Shown: one piece after another, positions 1-8,074 of the stretch
How positions within the stretch are numbered: the first letter of the stretch is position 1
Layout of the letters: each line of letters begins with the position of its first letter
Assembly (NCBI GenBank): GCA_030840545.1
Contig: JAVEEH010000082.1
Span: forward strand, 1-25,861
Reading direction: 5' to 3'
DNA from: Frankiaceae bacterium
GTDB taxonomy: Bacteria > Actinomycetota > Actinomycetes > JAFAQI01
DNA: 25,861 nucleotides
Notes under the pieces: model-generated
Seen by the model: only the letters and a program-made list of their open reading frames with translations
What the model was told of the DNA's origin: nothing
Database searches by the model: none
Translations under genes and position numbers: made by a program

Positions 1-2
1 AG

Positions 3-1058
3 CCGCATTTGCGTCTCATCGGCGACCTGATGGCCTACTGCGACGCGGAGATCCCGCGCTACAAGCCGCTGTCGGTGTCGGGCTACCACATCCGGGAGGC
101 CGGCTCCACCGCGGCGCAGGAGCTCGCATTCACTCTCGCGGACGGGTTCGGTTACGTCGAGCTGGGGCTTTCCCGCGGCCTCGACGTCAACCGGTTCGCT
201 CCCGGGTTGTCGTTCTTCTTCGACGCGCACATCGACTTCTTCGAGGAGATCGCGAAGTTCCGTGCCGCTCGGCGCATCTGGGCGCGCTGGCTGCGCGATG
301 TCTACGGCGCGACCGATGAGCGCGCGCAGTGGTTGCGGTTCCACACCCAGACGGCTGGTGTGTCACTGACGGCACAGCAGCCGGACAACAACATCGTCCG
401 CACCGCGGTCGAGGCGCTCGCAGCCGTCCTCGGCGGCACCAACTCCTTGCACACCAACGCACTCGACGAGGTGCTGGCCCTGCCGTCGGAACGCGCAGCC
501 GAGATCGCGTTGCGCACGCAGCTCGTGCTCATGGAGGAGACCGGAGTCACCAACGTCGCCGACCCGCTCGGCGGCGCGTGGTACGTCGAGGCCCTCACCG
601 ACGAGATGGAACGGCAGGCGGAGGAGATCTTCGCGCGCATCAAGGGCATGAGCAGCGACGGCTCGATGACGAGCGGCATCCTGCGCGGCATCGAGGACGG
701 CTGGTTCATGTCCGAGATCGCTGATGCCGCCTTCATCTACCAGCAGCAGCTCGAGAAGGGCGAGAAGAAGATCGTCGGGGTCAACGTGCACGGCTCGTCC
801 GTCGCCGACGACCTCGAGATCATGCGGATCTCGCATGAGGTCGAGCGGGAGCAGAAGCGCGTGCTGGCCGGGCGCAAGGCAGACCGCGACGAACACCAGG
901 TCCAGGACGCGTTGCGTCGCATGGTCGAGGCTTCGCGCACCGACGCCAACCTGGTGCCGGTGATGCTCGAGGCGGCGCGGGCGGAAGCGACCCTCGGCGA
1001 GATCTGTGACGCGCTGCGGCAGGAATGGGGCGGCTACCTCGAGCCGCCGCGGTTCTGA
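3..1058 (+). CDS. Acyl-CoA mutase (methylmalonyl-CoA mutase type) large subunit, 3' part
   Basis: This is the C-terminal part of a B12-dependent acyl-CoA mutase catalytic chain, which rearranges the carbon skeleton of methylmalonyl-CoA or a similar acyl-CoA. The frame is open to the left edge, so the true start lies outside; the TTG at 9 is only a leucine codon. Family landmarks are SGYHIREAG (with the conserved catalytic-site histidine), LADGFGYVELGL, FAPGLSFFF, HTQTAGVSLTAQQP, NNIVRTAVEALAA, SLHTNALDE and DPLGGAWYVE. The chain ends soon after the barrel and has no C-terminal DxHxxG cobalamin domain, so a separate B12-binding small subunit must exist elsewhere, as in two-subunit methylmalonyl- or isobutyryl-CoA mutases. 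The residues that choose the substrate lie upstream of the window, so methylmalonyl versus isobutyryl or another acyl-CoA cannot be decided. The next gene starts 27 bases downstream. Confidence 0.9.
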   Translation, partial: PHLRLIGDLMAYCDAEIPRYKPLSVSGYHIREAGSTAAQELAFTLADGFGYVELGLSRGLDVNRFAPGLSFFFDAHIDFFEEIAKFRAARRIWARWLRDVYGATDERAQWLRFHTQTAGVSLTAQQPDNNIVRTAVEALAAVLGGTNSLHTNALDEVLALPSERAAEIALRTQLVLMEETGVTNVADPLGGAWYVEALTDEMERQAEEIFARIKGMSSDGSMTSGILRGIEDGWFMSEIADAAFIYQQQLEKGEKKIVGVNVHGSSVADDLEIMRISHEVEREQKRVLAGRKADRDEHQVQDALRRMVEASRTDANLVPVMLEAARAEATLGEICDALRQEWGGYLEPPRF

Positions 1059-1072
1059 GCCCCAGGCCGCTC

Positions 1073-1078
1073 TAGGCT
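1073..1078 (+). promoter_or_regulatory. -10 box of a leaderless promoter for the cyclase gene
   Basis: TAGGCT fits the actinobacterial TANNNT -10 consensus. It ends exactly seven bases before the GTG at 1086, so transcription would begin at or next to the start codon. No Shine-Dalgarno sequence precedes the GTG, which agrees with leaderless expression. No -35 element is clear. Confidence 0.55.
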
Positions 1079-1085
1079 CGGCGGC

Positions 1086-1892
1086 GTGTCGGCGGACGAG
1101 GAAGAACCTGCTGCGCGGCCGGCGGCGCGGCTCGCCGCCGGGGTGCGTGGTCTCAACCGGAAGCCGGCCGCGATCGAGGCACTCCGGCGCGTGCGGCGGG
1201 CGTTGCCCGGTGACCCCGGCTTCGGCGACCCGCTGTCGGCGGCCGGACGGGACAGCGCCGGCACGATCGCCCGGATCGCCGATCGGCTCTTCGACGACCA
1301 GCCGCGGGCCACCCACGAGCTCGGTCTCGGCGCGCTGCAGGTCTGGCAGTCATTCCTCGAGCGGGCGGGCCGCGGTCACGGCGAGCAGGAGCTCACGGTG
1401 CTCTTCACCGATCTGGTGGGCTTCTCGGCCTGGGCCCTCAAGGCCGGTGACGACGATGCACTGCAGCTGCTCCGCGAGGTGGCCCGAGCCGTCGAGCCGG
1501 CCGTCCTCGACCACCGGGGTCGCGTGGTCAAGCGATTGGGTGACGGCTTGATGGCCGTCTTCCCGTCCCCGCAGCTGGGCTTCGACGCGGTCGTCGAGGC
1601 GTGGGCGCGCGTGGCCGAGCTCGAGGTCGCGGGTCACCGGCCGCAGCTGCGCGCCGGCCTGCACACCGGTCAGCCCCGGGCGATCGGCGGCGACTACCTG
1701 GGCGTGGACGTCAACGTCGCCGCCAGGCTCGCCGAGAAGGCCGGGCCCGGCGAGATCCTGGTCTCGGACGCGGCCGTGGCCGGACTCGACCCGGAGCGGG
1801 TCGTGACCCGCCGCAAGGTGTCCTTCTGGCTGTCGCGGGCGAAGGGCGTTCCGGATGACCTCGCGGTCTACGCGGCGTCCCCTCGGCCGTGA
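1086..1892 (+). CDS. Soluble class III adenylate cyclase
   Basis: This 268-residue protein has an approximately 100-residue N-terminal region without a recognised domain and a class III nucleotidyl cyclase domain from about 101 to 265. It would make cAMP from ATP in the cytoplasm. All positions expected of an active enzyme can be seen: metal-binding D109 (FTDLVGF) and D153 (LGDG), adenine-selecting K149 and D203, and transition-state residues N210 and R214 (VNVAAR). No membrane segment or signal peptide is present. The GTG start is chosen because it sits seven bases after a TAGGCT -10 box and begins the first stretch with coding-like composition. It lies in the gap between the mutase and the co-chaperone gene on the same strand. 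The adenylate specificity is inferred from the K/D pair; the input signal is unknown. Confidence 0.88.
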   Translation: MSADEEEPAARPAARLAAGVRGLNRKPAAIEALRRVRRALPGDPGFGDPLSAAGRDSAGTIARIADRLFDDQPRATHELGLGALQVWQSFLERAGRGHGEQELTVLFTDLVGFSAWALKAGDDDALQLLREVARAVEPAVLDHRGRVVKRLGDGLMAVFPSPQLGFDAVVEAWARVAELEVAGHRPQLRAGLHTGQPRAIGGDYLGVDVNVAARLAEKAGPGEILVSDAAVAGLDPERVVTRRKVSFWLSRAKGVPDDLAVYAASPRP

Positions 1893-1905
1893 AAGTATCG
1901 AGGTC

Positions 1906-2823
1906 GTGAGCATGCGACCGACAGACATCCGCCTGCCCGGGGCGGTGGACCTGTCCGCGTTGCGCTCGCGACCGGCTCCGGCTGCCGGTCCGGACGCCGC
2001 TGGCGCTCCCGCCGCGTCCGGCGCGGTGATCGACGTCACCGAGGCCACGTTCCAGACCGAGGTCATGGACCGCTCGCAGCAGGTGCCCGTGCTCCTCGAC
2101 TTCTGGGCGGACTGGTGCGGACCCTGCAAGCAGCTCTCGCCCGTGCTCGAGCGACTCGCGGCCGAGGCGGCCGGCGCGTGGGTGCTCGCCAAGGTCGACG
2201 TGGACGCCAACCCGCGGCTCGGGGCGGCCTTCCAGGTGCAGAGCATCCCCTCGGTCTTCGCCGTGATCGCGGGTCAGCCCGTGCCGCTGTTCCAGGGCGC
2301 CTTGCCGGAGCAGCAGATCCGCACCGTTCTCGACGAGGTGATGCGCGTCGCTGCGGCAGACGGCCTGGTCGGTGCCGCTGGGCAGCCGTCGGCGGAGGCG
2401 GCGCCGGCCGTCGACCCCGCCTTCGAGGCGGCCCAGCAAGCCCTCGACCGGGGCGACCTCGACGCCGCCCTCGCGGCCTATCGGCAGATCCTGGCCACCG
2501 ATCCCTCGGACCCGGTCGCGAAGTCCGCGGTCGCCCGGTGCGAGCTCTTGTTGCGCACCCGCGGCCTCGACGAGCCGGCCGTCAGAAGCGCCGCGGCCGA
2601 GCGCCCGGACGACGTCGACGCGCAGGTCGCGCTCGCCGACCTCGACCTGATCGTCGGGCGCGTCGATGAAGCGATCGACGCGCTCGTCGACGTCGTACGA
2701 CGGACCGACGGAGACGACCGCGACCGGGCGCGGCAGCACCTGCTGGGGTTGTTCGAGGTGCTCGACCCGGACGACCCGCGCCTTGTCGCCGGGCGCCGGG
2801 CGCTGGCCAACGCCCTCTACTGA
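1906..2823 (+). CDS. YbbN-type co-chaperone: thioredoxin domain plus TPR-like repeats
   Basis: This 305-residue cytoplasmic protein joins an N-terminal thioredoxin fold (about 40-155) to helical TPR-like repeats (about 170-305), the architecture of YbbN/CnoX co-chaperones that protect and hand over unfolded clients. The active site is WCGPC with cysteines C71 and C74, so unlike E. coli YbbN (SQHC) it keeps a normal redox pair and could act as a thioredoxin. The fold's cis-proline loop is seen as QSIPSV. A linker rich in alanine and proline (about 21-39) precedes the domain. Two starts are possible. GTG 1906 has AAGTAT seven bases upstream and would be leaderless. ATG 1912 has GAGG eight bases upstream. 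They differ by two residues. The gene's 3' end overlaps the end of glgB on the other strand by seven bases. Confidence 0.87.
   Translation: MSMRPTDIRLPGAVDLSALRSRPAPAAGPDAAGAPAASGAVIDVTEATFQTEVMDRSQQVPVLLDFWADWCGPCKQLSPVLERLAAEAAGAWVLAKVDVDANPRLGAAFQVQSIPSVFAVIAGQPVPLFQGALPEQQIRTVLDEVMRVAAADGLVGAAGQPSAEAAPAVDPAFEAAQQALDRGDLDAALAAYRQILATDPSDPVAKSAVARCELLLRTRGLDEPAVRSAAAERPDDVDAQVALADLDLIVGRVDEAIDALVDVVRRTDGDDRDRARQHLLGLFEVLDPDDPRLVAGRRALANALY
2691..2702. repeat. 12-base palindrome CGTCGTACGACG, copy 1
   Basis: This is a perfect palindrome inside the co-chaperone gene, read in frame as part of Val-Val-Arg-Arg (GTC GTA CGA CGG). Identical copies lie at 8084 and 18339, both coding for the same four residues. 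GTA and CGA are unusual choices in this GC-rich codon background. The function is unknown. Confidence 0.5.
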
Positions 2824-5060
2824 CCCCGACCTAGCGTGGGGGCGGCCAGCCAGAGGACGCCGAGCGGCGGTAGCCGCAGCGTCGCGGACGACGGCTGGCC
2901 GTGCCACGGGACGTCCTCCGCCCAGACGGCGCCCATGTTGCCGACACCGCTGCCGGCGTAGAGCTCGGCATCCGTGTTGACGATCTCCCGCCACTGCCCG
3001 GCTTGCGGCAGACCGAGGCGATAGCCCTCATGGGGCCCACCGGAGAAGTTCGCGACGACGGCGACGCACGAGCCGTCGGCGCCCCACCGCAGGAACGACA
3101 GCACGTTGCCCTCGGCGTCGTTGGCGTCGATCCACGCGAAGCCCGCCGGGTCGGAGTCCTGCGTCCACATGGCGGGATGCCCTTTGTAGGTGGCGTTGAG
3201 GTCGCGGACGAGCTGGAACACGCCGCGGTGATCCGGCAGGTCGTGCAGCCACCAGTCGAGCGAGCGCGCCTCGGACCACTCCGACTCCTGGCCGAACTCG
3301 CTGCCCATGAACAGCAGCTGCTTGCCGGGATGCGCCCACATGAACGCGTAGAGCGAACGCAGGTTGGCCAGCTGCTGCCAGCGGTCGCCGGGCATCTTGG
3401 CCAGCAGCGAGCCCTTGCCGTGCACGACCTCGTCGTGTGACAGCGGCAGGACGAAGTTCTCGGTGAAGGCATAGACGAGGGAGAAGGTCATCTGGTGGTG
3501 ATGGTGCTGGCGATAGACCGGCGCCTTGGACATGTAGTCCAACGTGTCGTTCATCCACCCCATGTTCCACTTGAAGCCGAAGCCCAAGCCGCCCAGGTAG
3601 GTCGGTCGGGAGACGCCGGGCCACGCGGTGGACTCCTCCGCGACGGTGATGACGCCGGGAACGCGCTTGTAGGCGGTGGCGTTCATCTCCTGCAGGAACG
3701 CGATCGCGTCGAGGTTCTCCCGGCCGCCGAACTCGTTCGGCACCCACTCGCCGTCCTTGCGCGAGTAGTCGAGGTAGAGCATCGATGCCACTGCGTCCAC
3801 GCGTAGACCGTCGACGTGGAACTCTTCCAGCCAGTAGCAGGCGTTGGCGACGAGGAAGTTGCGCACCTCACGACGCCCGAAGTTGAAGATGTAGGTGCCC
3901 CAGTCGGGCTGCTCGCCACGGCGTGGGTCGGCGTGCTCGTAGAGGGCGGTCCCGTCGAAGCGCGCGAGCGCCCACTCGTCCTTCGGGAAGTGCCCGGGGA
4001 CCCAGTCGACGATGACCCCGATGCCGGCCTGGTGCAGCCGGTCGACGAGGAACCGGAACTCGTCCGGCGACCCGAACCGCGAGGTCGGCGCGTAGTAGGA
4101 CGTGACCTGATAGCCCCATGAGCCGCCGAACGGATGCTCCATCACCGGCATGAGCTCGACGTGGGTGAAGCCGGCTTCGAGGACATAGTCGACGAGCTGC
4201 TCGGCCAGCTCCTTGTAAGACAACCCCTGCCGCCACGAACCGAGATGCACCTCGTAGGTGGACATCGGTGCGCGCAACCAGTCGGTCCGCGATCGGGTGG
4301 CGCACCAGTCGCCGTCGGCCCAGTCGTAGTTGGACGTGAACACGACTGACGCGGTGGCCGGCGGGTGCTCGGTGTGCTGGGCCAGCGGGTCGGCCTTGTC
4401 GCGCCAGACGCTGTCGGCGCCGAGCACGTCGTACTTGTACTTCGCGCCGTTGCCGACGCCTGGGATGAACAGCTCCCACACACCCGTCGAGCCGAGGACC
4501 CGCATCGGGAAGGCGACCGAGTTCCAGCCGTTGAAGTCGCCACTCACCCGCACGCCACGCGCGCCCGGCGCCCAGACCGCGAACGCCGTGCCGGTCACCG
4601 GGCCCGTCGGCGCGTCGTAGGTGTGCACGTGTGCGCCGAGCACCTTCCACAGCTCTTCGTGCCGACCCTCGCTCAGCAGGTGCAGGTCCATCTCGCCGAG
4701 GGTGGGCAGATAGCGGTAGGCGTCGTCCTGACGATGGTCGAAGCCGTCGCCGTAGTCGACCAGCAACCGGTAGTCCGGCACCTCCGACGTCGGCAGGTCG
4801 AGCCGCCAGATGCCTTCGTGCTCGTGCTCCATCGGGTGCTGCTCGGTGCCGATGACGACAGCCACGCTCCGGGCGTCGGGACGCATCGCGCGGATCGTCA
4901 CGTGGTCATCGGCCGGGTGCGCACCGAGGATGGCGTGCGGGTCGTGATGGGCACCGCCCACGACCAGGGCGAGCTGCTCGGTGTCGACCTCGTGGGCGCG
5001 GGCGGCGGGCGGCCGGCGCTTGGCGGCCGCCTTCTTGCCGGCTGCAGCTTTGTCGGTCAC
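2817..5060 (-). CDS. glgB: 1,4-alpha-glucan branching enzyme
   Basis: This 747-residue enzyme of family GH13 (branching enzyme) cuts an alpha-1,4-glucan chain and rejoins it as an alpha-1,6 branch. An N-terminal lysine- and alanine-rich tail is followed by two CBM48-type modules (about 30-125 and 150-240), the catalytic barrel (about 265-640) and an all-beta C-terminal domain, the long form usual in actinobacteria. Catalytic residues are nucleophile D422 (GLRVDAVASM), acid/base E475 (VAEEST) and D543 (SHDEVVHGKGS). The GTG start at 5060 has a purine-rich GGTGAGGTGA stretch upstream and lies nine bases after the mak stop. It is the last gene of the glgE-treS-mak-glgB operon and branches the linear glucan made by GlgE. 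It ends tail to tail with the co-chaperone gene, overlapping it, and no terminator is visible. Confidence 0.97.
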   Translation of the reverse strand: MTDKAAAGKKAAAKRRPPAARAHEVDTEQLALVVGGAHHDPHAILGAHPADDHVTIRAMRPDARSVAVVIGTEQHPMEHEHEGIWRLDLPTSEVPDYRLLVDYGDGFDHRQDDAYRYLPTLGEMDLHLLSEGRHEELWKVLGAHVHTYDAPTGPVTGTAFAVWAPGARGVRVSGDFNGWNSVAFPMRVLGSTGVWELFIPGVGNGAKYKYDVLGADSVWRDKADPLAQHTEHPPATASVVFTSNYDWADGDWCATRSRTDWLRAPMSTYEVHLGSWRQGLSYKELAEQLVDYVLEAGFTHVELMPVMEHPFGGSWGYQVTSYYAPTSRFGSPDEFRFLVDRLHQAGIGVIVDWVPGHFPKDEWALARFDGTALYEHADPRRGEQPDWGTYIFNFGRREVRNFLVANACYWLEEFHVDGLRVDAVASMLYLDYSRKDGEWVPNEFGGRENLDAIAFLQEMNATAYKRVPGVITVAEESTAWPGVSRPTYLGGLGFGFKWNMGWMNDTLDYMSKAPVYRQHHHHQMTFSLVYAFTENFVLPLSHDEVVHGKGSLLAKMPGDRWQQLANLRSLYAFMWAHPGKQLLFMGSEFGQESEWSEARSLDWWLHDLPDHRGVFQLVRDLNATYKGHPAMWTQDSDPAGFAWIDANDAEGNVLSFLRWGADGSCVAVVANFSGGPHEGYRLGLPQAGQWREIVNTDAELYAGSGVGNMGAVWAEDVPWHGQPSSATLRLPPLGVLWLAAPTLGRGQ

Positions 5061-5069
5061 GAGATCAGT

Positions 5070-6404
5070 TCACCTCACCAGTCGCTCGATGGAGCCCAGC
5101 GGGATCGAGAGCCAGGTCGGCCGGTTGCGCGCCTCGTAGACGACCTCGTAGACGGCCTTGTCGAGCTCGCAGGCCCGCAAGAGGAGCGCGTCGTCCCTCG
5201 GGTCCCGGCCCGCTGCGTGCGCGTAGCCCGTGCAGAACGCGTCCCGGTTGCGCTCTGCCCATTCGTTGGCGCGATATTCGAGGGCGGGCGCGGTCGGCTG
5301 CTCGGCCAGCAGGTGCCGGGCCGCGTAGTCGAACGACCTGAGCATGCCGGCGACGTCGCGCAGCGGGCTCATCAGTGCCACCCGCTCAGCGAGCGGGCGC
5401 GCCGGCTCACCCTCGAAGTCGATCAGGACCCAGCCGGCGTCCGTGCGCAGCACCTGGCCCAGGTGGAAGTCACCGTGGATGCGTTGCACGGGTACGCCGT
5501 GGGGCAGTCCGGCGACCGCGTCGTAAGCGGATCGCAGGTCCTCGGCGTACGGCGCCAGCTCGGGCACGACCTCCAGCGCAGCGTCCAGGCGCTCGTGCAT
5601 CTGCTTGGCCGTGGCAGCGTTCTCCTCCGCGTCCGCGACCCGCGAAGGCAGCAGGTTGCGCATGCGCTCGTGGACGTCGGCGGTCGCGGCACCGAGTCGC
5701 TCGGACTCGCCGGCGAAGTCTCCACCGACCTCGTCCGCGTGCAGGTCGGCTTCGGCGTAGAGATCGCGGACGCTCGTCACCGCGAGCTGCCAGCCTTCGC
5801 TCGCCGACCGCAGGAAGGGTTGAAGCAGGCCCAGGGTCGTGGTCTGCCCGTGCAGCTCGGTCTCGATCCAGCCCAGCGGGGGGACGACCGCCGGGCACCC
5901 TGCCTGGGCGAGCGCGCGGGTGATCTCCAGATCCGGGTTGACGCCGGGCGCCACCTTGCGGAAGAGCTTGAGGATGTAGCGCTCGCCGAAAACGATCGAG
6001 GTGTTCGACTGCTCCGCACCCATCACCAGGCCGGTCAGGTCGCTGTCCACCTCCGCGGCGGGCAGCCGCCGGAAGGCGAGGCCGCCCTCTTCGCTGCCGT
6101 CGGCGATGAGCTGCAGCAGCACATGGGTTAGCTCGTTGTCGTGGGCGCCGTCGTAGAGCACCTGGTCACCGCTGCGGCCGATGGCGACGTGCTGAAGCCG
6201 TTGCGGCAGTTCACTGCGCCGGCCCACCAGCAGCTGGTAGACCTGCTGCTCCTCGCCGAAGTCGACCGTGACGAGCAGGTGTGAGCAGCCGGGATCGCCA
6301 GCGACCAGGTCGTGCTCGGCGACGACCGTGACGGCGTTGATGGGCCGGCCTTTCGCGCCGAACCACCGTTGCTGCGGCAGCCAGTGGGGGAGCAGGTCGT
6401 CCAT
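5070..6404 (-). CDS. mak: Maltokinase
   Basis: This 444-residue kinase (also called Pep2) phosphorylates maltose with ATP to alpha-maltose 1-phosphate, the donor used by GlgE. The N-terminal cap (about 1-90) opens with the family's RWFGAKGR motif. The aminoglycoside-phosphotransferase-like core carries a lysine in YILKLFRK (K146), the catalytic loop HGDFHLGQ (310-317) and the metal-binding aspartate in IDFEGEP (D329). The ATG overlaps the treS stop as ATGA, and GGAGG lies four bases before it, so translation is probably coupled to treS. In some actinobacteria TreS and Mak are one fused chain; here they are separate proteins meeting at a 4-base overlap. It precedes glgB in the same operon. Confidence 0.95.
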   Translation of the reverse strand: MDDLLPHWLPQQRWFGAKGRPINAVTVVAEHDLVAGDPGCSHLLVTVDFGEEQQVYQLLVGRRSELPQRLQHVAIGRSGDQVLYDGAHDNELTHVLLQLIADGSEEGGLAFRRLPAAEVDSDLTGLVMGAEQSNTSIVFGERYILKLFRKVAPGVNPDLEITRALAQAGCPAVVPPLGWIETELHGQTTTLGLLQPFLRSASEGWQLAVTSVRDLYAEADLHADEVGGDFAGESERLGAATADVHERMRNLLPSRVADAEENAATAKQMHERLDAALEVVPELAPYAEDLRSAYDAVAGLPHGVPVQRIHGDFHLGQVLRTDAGWVLIDFEGEPARPLAERVALMSPLRDVAGMLRSFDYAARHLLAEQPTAPALEYRANEWAERNRDAFCTGYAHAAGRDPRDDALLLRACELDKAVYEVVYEARNRPTWLSIPLGSIERLVR

Positions 6405-8074
6405 CAGTCCTCCACCGTCGACAGCTGGAACCAGTAGAAGCCATGTCCGGGCAGTGTCAACAGGTAGGGCAGCTCACCGACCCGCGGGAAGTGCACACCG
6501 CCGACGAGCTCCACCGGCGTGCGACCTTCGAACCGGCGCAGGTCGAGCTCCACCGGTTGGGCGAAGCGGGACAGGTTGTTGACGCACAGCACCATGTCGT
6601 CGCCGAACTCCCGCACGAACGCCAGCACGCTGGGGTTGGACGCGGCCAGCTCCTCATAGGTGCCCATGCCGAAGGTCGGATGCCGCTTGCGCACGTCGAT
6701 CATGCGTCGGGTCCACTGCAGCAGCGACGTGGAGTTGCGCATCTGGGCCTCGACGTTGATGACCTGATAGCCGTAGACCGGGTCCATGATGAGCGGCAGG
6801 TAGAGGCGCTGCGGGTCGGTGGTGGAGAACCCGGCGTTGCGGTCCGGCGTCCACTGCATCGGCGTGCGCACGCCGTCGCGGTCACCCAGATAGATGTTGT
6901 CGCCCATGCCGACCTCGTCGCCGTAGTAGAGGACCGGCGAGCCGGGCAGCGAGAGCAGCAGCGCCGTGAACAGCTCCATCTGGTCCCGGCTGTTGTCCAG
7001 CAGCGGCGCGAGGCGCCGGCGGATGCCGATGTTGGCCTTCATCCGCGGGTCCTTGGCGTATTCGGTGTACATGTAGTCGCGCTCTTCGTCGGTCACCATC
7101 TCGAGCGTCAGCTCGTCATGGTTGCGCAGGAAGATGCCCCACTGGCAGTTGTCCGGGATGGCGGGAGTCTGGGCCATGATCTCGGAGATCGGATAGCGCT
7201 GTTCGCGGCGGACGGCCATGAAGATGCGGGGCATGACCGGGAAGTGGAAGGCCATGTGGCACTCGTCGCCCGAGCCGAAGTATTCGACGACGTCGGCCGG
7301 CCACTGGTTGGCCTCCGCGAGCAGGACCTTGTCGGGATAGAGCTCGTCGATCTCCTTGCGCACCCGCTTGAGGTATTCGTGCGTGCGCGGCAGGTTCTCG
7401 CAGTTGGTGTCCTCCTCCTCGAAGAGGTAGGGCACCGCGTCGAGCCGGAAGCCGTCGATGCCGAGGTCGAGCCAGAAGCGCAGCACCTCGAGCATGGAGT
7501 CCTGCACGTCGGGGTTCTCGTAGTTGAGGTCCGGTTGGTGGGAGAAGAAGCGGTGCCAGAAGTACTGCTGCCGCACCGGGTCCCAGGTCCAGTTGGATGT
7601 CTCGGTGTCGACGAAGATGACGCGGGCGTCCTTGTAGCGGTCGTCGGTGTCCGACCACACGTAGAAGTCGGCAAAGGGGCCGGTCGGGTCGTTGCGCGAC
7701 GCCTGGAACCACGGGTGCTGGTCACTGGTGTGGTTCATGACGAGGTCGGCGACGATGCGCATCCCGCGCTTGTGGGCGGCGTCGATGAGCTCGACGAAGT
7801 CGCCCAGGTCGCCGAACTCCGGCAGCACCTTGAAGAAATCGGCGATGTCGTAGCCGCCGTCGCGGAGCGGCGACTCGTAGATCGGGAGCAGCCAGATGCA
7901 GTCGATGCCGAGCCAGTGCAGGTAGTCGAGCTTCTGCGTCAGGCCGCGGATGTCACCGGTGCCGTCACCGTTGGAGTCGTGGAAGCCACGGATCAGCACT
8001 TCGTAGAAGACGGCCCGCTTGTACCAGAGCGGGTCCCGCGGCTGCTCGATGCCGTCGACGATCTCGGCACTCAC
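6404..8074 (-). CDS. treS: Trehalose synthase (maltose alpha-D-glucosyltransferase)
   Basis: This GH13 enzyme of 556 residues interconverts trehalose and maltose. It closely follows mycobacterial TreS, as in PLWYKRAVFYEVLIRGF, ESPLRDGGYDI, GIDGFRLDAVPYL, LLAEANQWP and FLRNHDELTLEMVTDEE. Catalytic residues are D212, E254 and D320. The reading frame stays open far upstream (to about 8857), but that part is only an antisense-free shadow inside glgE. The real start is the GTG at 8074, whose GTGA overlaps the glgE stop and begins just before the conserved domain. Compared with the mycobacterial protein the N-terminal tail is shorter, and no maltokinase is fused at the C terminus. In the operon it feeds maltose to Mak. 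The reaction is reversible, so it may also return maltose to trehalose. Confidence 0.96.
   Translation of the reverse strand: MSAEIVDGIEQPRDPLWYKRAVFYEVLIRGFHDSNGDGTGDIRGLTQKLDYLHWLGIDCIWLLPIYESPLRDGGYDIADFFKVLPEFGDLGDFVELIDAAHKRGMRIVADLVMNHTSDQHPWFQASRNDPTGPFADFYVWSDTDDRYKDARVIFVDTETSNWTWDPVRQQYFWHRFFSHQPDLNYENPDVQDSMLEVLRFWLDLGIDGFRLDAVPYLFEEEDTNCENLPRTHEYLKRVRKEIDELYPDKVLLAEANQWPADVVEYFGSGDECHMAFHFPVMPRIFMAVRREQRYPISEIMAQTPAIPDNCQWGIFLRNHDELTLEMVTDEERDYMYTEYAKDPRMKANIGIRRRLAPLLDNSRDQMELFTALLLSLPGSPVLYYGDEVGMGDNIYLGDRDGVRTPMQWTPDRNAGFSTTDPQRLYLPLIMDPVYGYQVINVEAQMRNSTSLLQWTRRMIDVRKRHPTFGMGTYEELAASNPSVLAFVREFGDDMVLCVNNLSRFAQPVELDLRRFEGRTPVELVGGVHFPRVGELPYLLTLPGHGFYWFQLSTVED

Noticed and set aside
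9..11. TTG near the left edge as a start codon for the mutase
   Set aside because: The frame is open to the edge and the sequence before and after is internal to the mutase barrel, so the gene is simply cut by the window.
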